Source: Pseudomonadota bacterium
GTDB lineage: Bacteria; Pseudomonadota; Alphaproteobacteria; Rhizobiales; Beijerinckiaceae
NCBI GenBank assembly: GCA_021812505.1
Contig: JAKANG010000005.1
Span: 1 to 5,621, forward strand
Direction: 5' to 3'
Length of the DNA: 5,621 bases
Each line of letters begins with the position of its first letter. The first letter of the stretch is position 1. The notes below the pieces were generated by a model that saw only the letters and a program-made list of their open reading frames with translations, was not told the origin of the DNA and searched no databases. Below are positions 1 to 5,621 of the stretch, one piece after another. The translations under genes and the position numbers were made by a program.

Positions 1-66
1 GCCGACTTCCACTTGGCGCCGATCCTGTTCTACGTCTCGCTGACGCCGGACGCGGAGGCGGTGTTT
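1..66 (+). other. Glutathione S-transferase-like segment fused in frame to the carboxylase
   Basis: Frame 1 starts ADFHLAPILFYVSLTPDAEA, then VFGVDLVEWM. A biotin carboxylase should read about FLEVNTRLQVEHPVTEAVFG just before DLVEWM, and no frame or simple indel restores it. The observed text resembles helix 6 and beyond of a GST C-terminal domain, where SLADxHLAPxxxYxxxTPE is a common pattern (N-capping box S/T-x-x-D). The changeover falls near GAGGCGGTGTTT (55-66), which can encode EAVF in either protein. GST identity is by motif recall only; that the segment is not carboxylase is firmer. It may be an assembly chimera, a deletion junction or poor-quality contig end. Confidence 0.55.
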
Positions 67-2700
67 GGCGTCGATCTGGTCGAATGGATGGTCCGGCAGG
101 CGGCCGGCGAAGATGTCTTGTCGGGAATCGGCGATCCGGCGCCGAAAGGCGCGGCGATGGAGGTCCGCATCTATGCCGAAAATCCTTCGGCCGGTTTCCG
201 TCCCAGCGCCGGTCTGCTGACGGAGGTGACGTTTCCGCCCGTCGCGCGGATCGATGGCTGGATCGAAAAGGGCGCCGAAGTCACCGCCAATTACGATCCC
301 ATGCTCGCCAAATTGATCGTGCATGGCGAAACGCGAGACGAAGCTTTGGCCAAGCTGCGCGCGGCGCTCCGCGAAACGCGGATTTTCGGCATAGAAACCA
401 ATCTCGCTTATCTGCGCGCCATTGTCGGCTCCGACTTTTTCGCGCGCGGCGAAGTCGCGACCAATGTGCTGCCGCATTTCGTTTTTCATCCGCGCTCGAT
501 CGACGTGCTGAGCCCCGGGGCGCAATCGACTCTGCAGGAATTGCCGGGGCGTCTCGGGCTTTGGGATGTCGGCGTGCCGCCGAGCGGCCCGATGGACGAA
601 AAAAGTTTTCGCCTCGCCAATCGCGTGGTCGGCAATGACGAGAAGACGGCGGCGCTCGAGCTGACCGCGCGCGGTCCCGTCCTGCGGTTCAATGTCGACA
701 GCCTGTTCGCCCTGGTCGGCGCGCGCATGACGGCGCGGCTCGACGGCGTCGAGATCGCCAACAACGCGCCGATCGAGGCGCGCGCCGGGCAGGTTCTGGA
801 AATCGGCGCCGTGGACGGGCCGGGCCTGCGGACCTATCTCGCCCTGCGCGGCGGATTCGACGCGCCGCTGTTCCTCGGTTCGCGCGCCGCCTTCACCCTC
901 GGCCGCTTCGGCGGCCATGCGACCGGCGCGCTCAAGGCCGGCGACGTGCTGCATCTGGCCGGCGCCCCGGCGGGCGCGCCCCACGCGCTCGCCCCCGAGG
1001 ACATTCCGCCGCTGACCCGCGACTGGCGCCTGTCGGTGGTCTATGGCCCGCATGGCGCGCCGGATTTCTTTCTCGACGACGACATCGAAACCCTGTTCGC
1101 GTCGGAATATGAGGTTCATTTCAACTCGGCGCGGACAGGCGTCCGGCTCGTCGGCCCGAAGCCGGCCTGGGCGCGTCCCGACGGCGGCGAGGCCGGCCTG
1201 CATCCCTCGAACATCCATGACAACGCCTATGCGATCGGCTCGATCGATTTCACCGGCGACATGCCGATCATTCTCGGTCCCGACGGCCCGAGCCTTGGCG
1301 GCTTCGTCTGCCCGGCGGTGACCGCGCGGGAAGACCTGTGGAAGCTCGGCCAGCTGAAGCCCGGCGACACATTGCGCTTCGTCGCCGTGGCGCGCACGGC
1401 CGATCCGGTGGCGGGACCGACCGTCAAACGCGCGCCAAAGGAACTGGGTTCGCCAATCGTCGGGCGCATTGACGCGGCCGAAGTTCCGGTCGTCTATCGC
1501 CGAAGCGGCGACGACAATCTTCTGGTCGAATATGGCCAGATGACGCTCGACATCGGCCTGCGCATGCGGGTGCAATTGCTGGCCGACGCCGTGCGCGCGG
1601 AAAAGCCGCCGGGTCTAATCGACATGACGCCGGGCATACGCTCGCTGCAAATCCATTACGACGCAACGCGACTGGCCCGATCGAAACTGCTCGACGCCCT
1701 GCGCGAGATCGAGGCCTCGCTACCCTCGATCGAGACGATGAAGGCGCCGAGCCGGATCGTCCATCTGCCTTTGTCGTGGAACGATCCGCAGGCCGAGCTG
1801 GCGATGCGCAAATATCAGGAGCTGGTGCGCCCCAACGCGCCCTGGTGCCCATCGAATATCGAATTCATCCGCCGGATCAATGGGCTCGACGACGAGGCGG
1901 CGGTGAAGAAGATCATCTTCGACGCCTCTTATCTCGTGCTCGGCCTCGGCGACGTCTATCTCGGCGCGCCGGTGGCGACCCCCGTCGATCCGCGCCATCG
2001 TCTCGTCACCACAAAATATAATCCGGCGCGCACCTGGACGCCGGAAAACGCGGTTGGCATCGGCGGCGCCTATATGTGCGTCTATGGCATGGAGGGGCCC
2101 GGCGGCTATCAATTGTTCGGCCGCACCGTTCAGATGTGGAACTCTTGGCGCAGCACGCGCGAATTCGAATTCGGCGCGCCCTGGCTGCTGCGCTTCTTCG
2201 ACCAGATCCGCTTCTTCCCCGTCAGCGCCGAGGAACTGCTGGAGGCGCGCGCGGCCTTCCCGCACGGGCTCTATCCGCTGAAGATCGAGGAGACGGAATT
2301 TTCCTACGCCGCCTACAAGAACTTTCTGGCGCGCGAGGCGGCGGGAATCGCCGGCTTCAAACGCCGCCAGCAGGCGGCTTTCGAGGCCGAGCGTCTGCGC
2401 TGGCGCGATCTCAGGATCGACGAGGCGCCGCTCGACGACGCGGCCGCCGCGCTTGGCTCCGGGGGCGAGGTTCCCGACGGCTGCGTCGGCCAGTTTACGG
2501 AAGCGCCCGGCAATGTCTGGAAGCTTATGGTGGAGGAAGGCGCCCACGTCGAAGTCGGCCAGACTCTCGCCATCATCGAATCGATGAAGATGGAGATCTC
2601 CATCGCCGCGACCGCGCGTGGAATCGTGCGAGCCATCCAGGTCACGCCGGGTCAGACCCTGCGCGCGGGCGATCTCGTTTGCGCGCTGGAGGAAATGTGA
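1..2700 (+). CDS. uca: Urea carboxylase (possibly guanidine carboxylase), 5'-truncated
   Basis: Biotin-dependent cytoplasmic enzyme that carboxylates urea to allophanate with ATP and bicarbonate. Residues are numbered from the TTG at base 13. That codon is not a credible start: the frame is open to base 1 and the ATP-grasp half of the biotin carboxylase domain is absent. Seen in order: end of biotin carboxylase (VFGVDLVEWM at 17-26, RIYAENP at 52-58, YDPMLAKLIVHG at 94-105); carboxyltransferase half AHS2/KipA-like (~165-470, with GLWDVGVPPSGPMD and HDN at 402-404); AHS1/KipI-like half (~480-690); the family-typical GIGGAYMCVYGMEGPGGYQ from 682; a linker; and the biotin-carrier domain (~825-895) with ESMKM and biotinyl Lys859. 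About 300 residues are missing relative to a usual ~1,170-1,200. The stop overlaps the next start. Asp412 in IDFTGD may point to guanidine as substrate. The first ~18 residues look foreign. Family assignment is very secure; substrate is not. Confidence 0.95.
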   Translation, partial: ADFHLAPILFYVSLTPDAEAVFGVDLVEWMVRQAAGEDVLSGIGDPAPKGAAMEVRIYAENPSAGFRPSAGLLTEVTFPPVARIDGWIEKGAEVTANYDPMLAKLIVHGETRDEALAKLRAALRETRIFGIETNLAYLRAIVGSDFFARGEVATNVLPHFVFHPRSIDVLSPGAQSTLQELPGRLGLWDVGVPPSGPMDEKSFRLANRVVGNDEKTAALELTARGPVLRFNVDSLFALVGARMTARLDGVEIANNAPIEARAGQVLEIGAVDGPGLRTYLALRGGFDAPLFLGSRAAFTLGRFGGHATGALKAGDVLHLAGAPAGAPHALAPEDIPPLTRDWRLSVVYGPHGAPDFFLDDDIETLFASEYEVHFNSARTGVRLVGPKPAWARPDGGEAGLHPSNIHDNAYAIGSIDFTGDMPIILGPDGPSLGGFVCPAVTAREDLWKLGQLKPGDTLRFVAVARTADPVAGPTVKRAPKELGSPIVGRIDAAEVPVVYRRSGDDNLLVEYGQMTLDIGLRMRVQLLADAVRAEKPPGLIDMTPGIRSLQIHYDATRLARSKLLDALREIEASLPSIETMKAPSRIVHLPLSWNDPQAELAMRKYQELVRPNAPWCPSNIEFIRRINGLDDEAAVKKIIFDASYLVLGLGDVYLGAPVATPVDPRHRLVTTKYNPARTWTPENAVGIGGAYMCVYGMEGPGGYQLFGRTVQMWNSWRSTREFEFGAPWLLRFFDQIRFFPVSAEELLEARAAFPHGLYPLKIEETEFSYAAYKNFLAREAAGIAGFKRRQQAAFEAERLRWRDLRIDEAPLDDAAAALGSGGEVPDGCVGQFTEAPGNVWKLMVEEGAHVEVGQTLAIIESMKMEISIAATARGIVRAIQVTPGQTLRAGDLVCALEEM

Positions 2701-2702
2701 TG
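2688..2702 (+). promoter_or_regulatory. Shine-Dalgarno and TGATG stop/start overlap setting the allophanate hydrolase start
   Basis: GGAGG at 2688-2692 lies inside the last codons of the carboxylase, seven bases before the ATG at 2700-2702. The carboxylase stop TGA is 2698-2700, so stop and start share one base. The spacing is near ideal and the protein begins MASLFTLAALRARY, as expected for this family. This supports ATG 2700 over upstream in-frame starts (the frame is open back to at least 2076) and implies translational coupling of the two enzymes. Confidence 0.85.
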
Positions 2703-4508
2703 GCCTCGCTGTTCACGCTGGCGGCTCTGCGCGCCCGCTACGCCGCGAGGCCGGAGGCGGTGCGGGATGTGGTCGATGAGGTTCTGGCGCGCGTCGACGC
2801 CAGTTCCGATCCCGCCATTTTCATTTCGCGCGTCGAAGACGGCGCGCTGCAATCCGCGGCGCGAGACCTGCTGGCGCGCGCCCCCGATCCCGAGAGCCTG
2901 CCCCTGTGGGGCGTTCCTTACGCGGTCAAGGACAATATCGACGTCGCCGGAATGGAGACCACCGCAGCCTGTCCCGCCTATGCCTATCGGCCCGCTGCGG
3001 ATGCGACCGTGGTGGAAAGGCTGAAGGCGGCGGGCGCGCTGCTGGTCGGCAAGACAAATCTCGACCAGTTCGCCACGGGTCTCAATGGAACCCGTTCGCC
3101 CTATGGCGCGCCGCGCTCGGTTTTCAACGCGGAATATGTTTCGGGCGGCTCGAGTTCGGGTTCCGCGGTCGCTGTCGCCGCCGGCCTGGTTGCCTTTTCG
3201 CTCGGCACCGATACGGCGGGATCAGGCCGCGTGCCGGCGGCCTTCAACAATATCGTCGGGATCAAGCCGACGCCGGGGCGCGTCAGCGCGGCGGGCGTGG
3301 TTCCCGCCTGCCGCAGTCTCGACAGCGTCAATGTCTTCGCCGCCTCGCTCGCGGATGGCGTTTTCGTGCGCCGCCTCATCGAGGGTTTCGATGCGCGCGA
3401 TCCCTATTCTGTCGAACCGGAGCTCAGGGGATTGCGCGCCCAGCCCCGAGTCGGCGTTCTGGCGGCAAAGGACCGAGAGTTTTACGGCGACGGCGATTGC
3501 GCCGCGCTCTATGCGCAGGCCGTCGCGCGTGGGGCTTCCCTCGGCTGGGAGATGGTCGAATTCGATTATGCGCCTTTTCTGGCGATCGCTTCGCTGCTCT
3601 ATGAAGGCCCATGGCTCGCCGAGCGTCTGGCGGCGATCGAGCCCTTCCTCGACGCCCAGCCGGACGCGCTCGATCCGACCGTGCGCGGCCTGATCGAAAG
3701 CGCCCGGGAATTTTCCGCCGCCGACGCCTTTCGCGGGCAATACCGGCTCAAGGCGCTGTTGCGCGAAGCCGACGCCGTGGCCAAGAAATTCGATTTCCTG
3801 CTGCTGCCGACCGCGCCCACGATCCACAAGGTCGAGGCGATGCGCGCCGATCCGGTCCGGCTCAACGCGCAATTCGGCCGTTACACCAATTTTGTCAATT
3901 TCTGCGCCATGGCGGCGATCGCGGTCCCCTCGGGCTTTCGCGGCGACGGCCTGCCCTTCGGCGTGACCCTGATCGCGCCGGGCCATTGCGACGATGCTCT
4001 CGCGCCTTTCGCCGCCGCCTTCCACGAGGCGTCTGGCTGCGGCGCCGGCGCGGGCAAGGAAAAGGTCGCCTTGGCGCCCGAAACCGCGGACGACGGGCGG
4101 ATCGAGATCGTCGTGGTCGGCGCGCACCTCACCGGCCAGCCGCTGAACCGGGAATTGACCGATGGAGGCGGCTTTCTTGTCGAAGCGACGCGCACCGCTG
4201 GCGATTACCGGCTGTTCGTCTTGCCCGACACGACGCCGTCCAAGCCGGGCCTGATCCGCGAGCCGGGCTTCGCCGGTCCGGGGCTCGAAGTCGAGGTCTG
4301 GTCTCTGCCCGCCGAATCCTTCGGCCGTTTCGTCAACGCCATTCCGGCGCCGCTTGGCGTCGGCAAGGTGACGCTGGCGAACGGCCGCGCCGCGACCGGC
4401 TTTCTGTGCGAAAGCCATGCGCTGCAAGGCGCGCGCGAGATTACCGCGCTTGGCGGCTGGCGGCGCTACCTCGACCGAGAGCGCGGAGTCCGCCACGCTG
4501 GTCAATGA
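2700..4508 (+). CDS. atzF: Allophanate hydrolase (amidase signature family), complete
   Basis: Cytoplasmic amidohydrolase that converts allophanate to ammonia and CO2, the second step after urea (or carboxyguanidine) carboxylation. The product is 602 residues, close to the ~605 of AtzF. The amidase signature domain spans ~20-450 and shows the Ser-cisSer-Lys triad: Lys77 in YAVKDNID, Ser151 in VSGGSSSGSA and nucleophile Ser175 in DTAGSGRVPA. The 24-residue gap between the serines is canonical. Tyr301 and Arg309 in LLYEGPWLAER match in spacing and context the allophanate-specificity pair Tyr299/Arg307 reported for Granulibacter allophanate hydrolase. Residues ~467-595 form the family-specific C-terminal domain (VVVGAHLTGQPLNREL; LGVGKVTLANG; GWRRYL). 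That domain distinguishes it from generic amidases and GatA, and in the yeast enzyme it performs the follow-on decarboxylation. His475 in GAHL may be its functional histidine (inferred). Coupled to the carboxylase; a candidate terminator follows. No defects seen. Confidence 0.96.
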   Translation: MASLFTLAALRARYAARPEAVRDVVDEVLARVDASSDPAIFISRVEDGALQSAARDLLARAPDPESLPLWGVPYAVKDNIDVAGMETTAACPAYAYRPAADATVVERLKAAGALLVGKTNLDQFATGLNGTRSPYGAPRSVFNAEYVSGGSSSGSAVAVAAGLVAFSLGTDTAGSGRVPAAFNNIVGIKPTPGRVSAAGVVPACRSLDSVNVFAASLADGVFVRRLIEGFDARDPYSVEPELRGLRAQPRVGVLAAKDREFYGDGDCAALYAQAVARGASLGWEMVEFDYAPFLAIASLLYEGPWLAERLAAIEPFLDAQPDALDPTVRGLIESAREFSAADAFRGQYRLKALLREADAVAKKFDFLLLPTAPTIHKVEAMRADPVRLNAQFGRYTNFVNFCAMAAIAVPSGFRGDGLPFGVTLIAPGHCDDALAPFAAAFHEASGCGAGAGKEKVALAPETADDGRIEIVVVGAHLTGQPLNRELTDGGGFLVEATRTAGDYRLFVLPDTTPSKPGLIREPGFAGPGLEVEVWSLPAESFGRFVNAIPAPLGVGKVTLANGRAATGFLCESHALQGAREITALGGWRRYLDRERGVRHAGQ

Positions 4509-4510
4509 TT

Positions 4511-4548
4511 CCGGGACCCATGAAAGCTCTTTATCCCGGTTCGTTTTT
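4511..4548 (+). terminator. Candidate intrinsic terminator after allophanate hydrolase
   Basis: It begins three bases after the stop codon. CCGGGA (4511-4516) pairs perfectly with TCCCGG (4534-4539), and AAA/TTT (4523-4525 with 4530-4532) may pair inside the loop. The stem is followed by TTCGTTTTT (4540-4548), an imperfect T-tract. Position and polarity fit the end of the carboxylase-hydrolase operon. Weak points are the 17-base loop and the CG interrupting the T-run. Confidence 0.5.
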
Positions 4549-4557
4549 CTAAAACGA
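4541..4557. repeat. Short AT-rich perfect inverted repeat
   Basis: TCGTTTT (4541-4547) and AAAACGA (4551-4557) are exact reverse complements around the loop TCT. The repeat overlaps the T-tract of the candidate terminator, so the two structures compete. Read on the minus strand, the same hairpin lies ~255 bases past the kinase stop with no T-run immediately after it, so it is a weak terminator candidate for that gene. Function unknown. Confidence 0.45.
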
Positions 4558-4623
4558 GAGCGCGTTCAAATCGCCAGGATCGGCATCGGAGGACCGAGGC
4601 GCAAAAGCCTTGATCTGCGGCGG

Positions 4624-4645
4624 GTTGCGCGCCCCCGCGCGCGAC
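4624..4645. repeat. Strong GC-rich hairpin in the convergent spacer
   Basis: GCGCGC (4627-4632) and GCGCGC (4637-4642) pair around a CCCC loop. The stem extends outward by a T-G wobble, T-A and G-C to nine pairs. It is the most stable-looking structure in the spacer and lies ~170 bases past the kinase stop. No T-tract follows on either strand, so it is not a classical intrinsic terminator. It could pause polymerase, act as a bidirectional block, protect mRNA 3' ends, or be incidental in GC-rich DNA. Confidence 0.4.
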
Positions 4646-4813
4646 AACAAGTCTTGAATAGGTTGTTCCCGCTCGTTGACTCGATATGCGCGGTCTCGCG
4701 TGTGCGGCTTGCCTTTCGGCGTCCGGGGCGTGCGACGAGGACCTGACGTCCCGCCCCTGGAAGCGGCCCTCGATCGTCGCCGAGCCGAAGGCAGCATGAA
4801 GGGCAGGGCGCCA

Positions 4814-5621
4814 TCAACTCCCAGCGGGCAGCCGCAGGACGAACGTCGCGCCGCCGCGCTCCCGGTTGGAGGCAGTGATCGAGCCACCGTGCTCGCGGGC
4901 TATGGCGTATGAGATCCACAGGCCCAGGCCAGTGCCTTCGCCGACTGTCTTGGTGGTGAAGAAAGGCTCGAACATTTTGTCAAAAGCGATATCGGCGATT
5001 CCGGGCCCGTTGTCTGCTACCGAAATCTCGATCTCGTCGCCCGCAAGGCCTGCGCGAACCTCGATCCTCGGATCCTTTCTCTCGCGCACGGCGTCTATGG
5101 CGTTATCGACCAGATTGACCACGATCTGATGAATCTGACCTTCATTGCCGGAAACCGCGAGGCCCGGCGCGACGGTGAGATCGATTTCGGCCCGATTTTT
5201 CTTGGCGCGCGCCGCCCATTGAATCGCCGTGGTCACGAGGCGTTCGACATCGATCCTTTGCGCCTCATGCGCGCGGTTGAATGAAATGCGCCGCAGATTC
5301 TTGACGATTTCGCTGATCCGCTTGGCTCCTTCCAGCGTGCCCTCGATCAGCGGCTCGAGATCGGCGAGTACGGAGTCGATACGGAATTTGCGACGCAAAT
5401 CGCCGCACGCATCGAGATCGAGCCGCGACTCTTCGGCGAAATAATCGGTCAAGGTCCTGCGATAGCGGTCGAGGACATGAACATTGCCATAGACGAAGGA
5501 AATCGGATTGTTCAATTCATGTGCGACGCCTGCGACCAGACGACCCAGGCTCGCCATTTTCTCCTGTTCGATCAGTTTGCGCTGGGCCTGTTGCAGGTCG
5601 AGATGCGCGCTATGAAGCGAC
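4814..5621 (-). CDS. Sensor histidine kinase, C-terminal catalytic part (HupT/HoxJ-like), 5'-truncated
   Basis: Two-component sensor kinase that autophosphorylates on His and passes phosphate to a response regulator. The minus-strand frame stays open from the ATG at 5557 to the window edge, adding SLHSAHLDLQQAQRKLIEQEK, a helical linker typical between a PAS sensor and the dimerisation domain. That ATG is therefore internal and the sensor part is missing. Numbered from that Met: H-box AGVAHELNNPISF with phospho-acceptor His13 (codon 5519-5521), second dimerisation helix to ~95 (PLIEGTLEGAKRISEIVKNLRRIS), N-box NLVDNAIDAV (148-157), G1 DNGPGI (182-187), F-box FEPFFTTK (196-203), G2 GTGLGL (208-213), ending GGATFVLRLPAGS. 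All catalytic boxes are intact. No transmembrane segment is in the visible part. GRLVAGVAHELNNPISFVYGN with RRKFRIDSVLADLEPLIEGTLEGA resembles HupT/HoxJ hydrogenase-regulating kinases, but this is by recall and the signal is unknown. It converges on the allophanate gene, so it is not in that operon. Confidence 0.93.
   Translation of the reverse strand, partial: SLHSAHLDLQQAQRKLIEQEKMASLGRLVAGVAHELNNPISFVYGNVHVLDRYRRTLTDYFAEESRLDLDACGDLRRKFRIDSVLADLEPLIEGTLEGAKRISEIVKNLRRISFNRAHEAQRIDVERLVTTAIQWAARAKKNRAEIDLTVAPGLAVSGNEGQIHQIVVNLVDNAIDAVRERKDPRIEVRAGLAGDEIEISVADNGPGIADIAFDKMFEPFFTTKTVGEGTGLGLWISYAIAREHGGSITASNRERGGATFVLRLPAGS

Larger units (their letters stand above)
4509..4813. other. Spacer between convergent genes, no supportable gene
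   Basis: These 305 bases separate the stop of allophanate hydrolase from the stop of the kinase on the other strand. Open frames cross the spacer on both strands, but they lack ribosome binding sites, recognisable motifs and plausible composition (Arg/Ala/Pro-rich). Because the genes converge, no promoter is expected. The left end holds a probable terminator and an AT-rich hairpin, the middle a very GC-rich hairpin; I see nothing in ~4680-4813. Confidence 0.7.

Noticed and set aside
13..15. TTG as the start codon of the carboxylase
   Set aside because: The frame is open to base 1, no Shine-Dalgarno can be seen, and ~300 residues of an essential domain would be missing. The start is outside or lost at the junction.
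1720..2547. 275-codon open frame antisense to the carboxylase
   Set aside because: Opposite strand of the highly conserved carboxyltransferase region, with no recognisable domain; a shadow frame.
2076..2699. Upstream extension of the allophanate hydrolase frame
   Set aside because: It overlaps the carboxylase by over 600 bases, is Arg-rich shadow sequence without family similarity, and ATG 2700 has a strong Shine-Dalgarno and the expected N-terminus.
3222..4505. 427-codon open frame antisense to allophanate hydrolase
   Set aside because: It lies wholly opposite a confident gene, is Arg/Ala/Gly-rich, and shows no motif or ribosome binding site. Long antisense frames are expected in GC-rich DNA with third-position GC bias.
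4644..4666. ACAAC...GTTGT inverted repeat as an operator site
   Set aside because: Five-base arms with a 13-base spacer in a convergent spacer with no promoter expected; easily found by chance.
4505..4813. Open frame continuing past the kinase TGA to near the end of the allophanate hydrolase gene, considered as a C-terminal extension or broken receiver domain
   Set aside because: The kinase ends in the normal GGATFVLRLPAGS pattern just before the stop, and the downstream reading has no receiver or other domain features in any frame.
4549..4887. Minus-strand open frame of 112 codons overlapping the kinase 3' end and the spacer
   Set aside because: Arg/Ser/Pro-rich composition, overlap with the kinase catalytic domain and no plausible start signal; treated as a shadow.
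5555..5557. ATG as the start of the histidine kinase
   Set aside because: The frame continues 21 codons upstream to the window edge with a typical helical linker before MASLGRLVAGVAHE, and a kinase starting here would lack any sensor or complete dimerisation helix.

Overview
The window is GC-rich and gene-dense, with short spacers and codons rich in GCG, GGC and ATC. It looks like a slice of an alphaproteobacterial genome, perhaps Hyphomicrobiales (Beijerinckiaceae/Methylocystaceae-like). That placement is an impression from codon use and protein style, not a computed result. No rRNA, tRNA, CRISPR array, insertion sequence or phage gene is visible.

Layout: (1) Bases 1-2700, plus strand, hold the 3' three quarters of a biotin-dependent urea carboxylase (possibly a guanidine carboxylase). 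It carries the end of the biotin carboxylase domain, both carboxyltransferase half-domains and the biotin-carrier domain. (2) Bases 2700-4508, plus strand, hold a complete allophanate hydrolase of the AtzF type. Its start codon shares one base with the upstream stop (TGATG), and a strong Shine-Dalgarno lies inside the last codons of the carboxylase. (3) Bases 4509-4813 are a spacer between convergent genes, with a candidate intrinsic terminator and two other hairpins but no supportable gene. (4) Bases 4814-5621, minus strand, hold the catalytic C-terminal part of a sensor histidine kinase whose N-terminus lies beyond the right edge. Its core resembles HupT/HoxJ-type kinases.

How the genes work together: the carboxylase uses ATP and bicarbonate to carboxylate urea (or guanidine). 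Allophanate hydrolase then breaks allophanate down to ammonia and CO2, a nickel-independent alternative to urease for nitrogen acquisition. The kinase is transcribed toward this pair and is probably an unrelated unit.

The most noteworthy anomaly is at the left edge. The first ~55-66 bases do not encode the expected EVNTRLQVEH segment of the biotin carboxylase domain. They read like the C-terminal domain of a glutathione S-transferase, joined in frame to the carboxylase at a short stretch that could be shared by both genes. This is more likely an assembly chimera or a recombination/deletion junction than a true N-terminus. I did not find a convincing previously undescribed system; the rest is a recognisable nitrogen-salvage operon next to a kinase.
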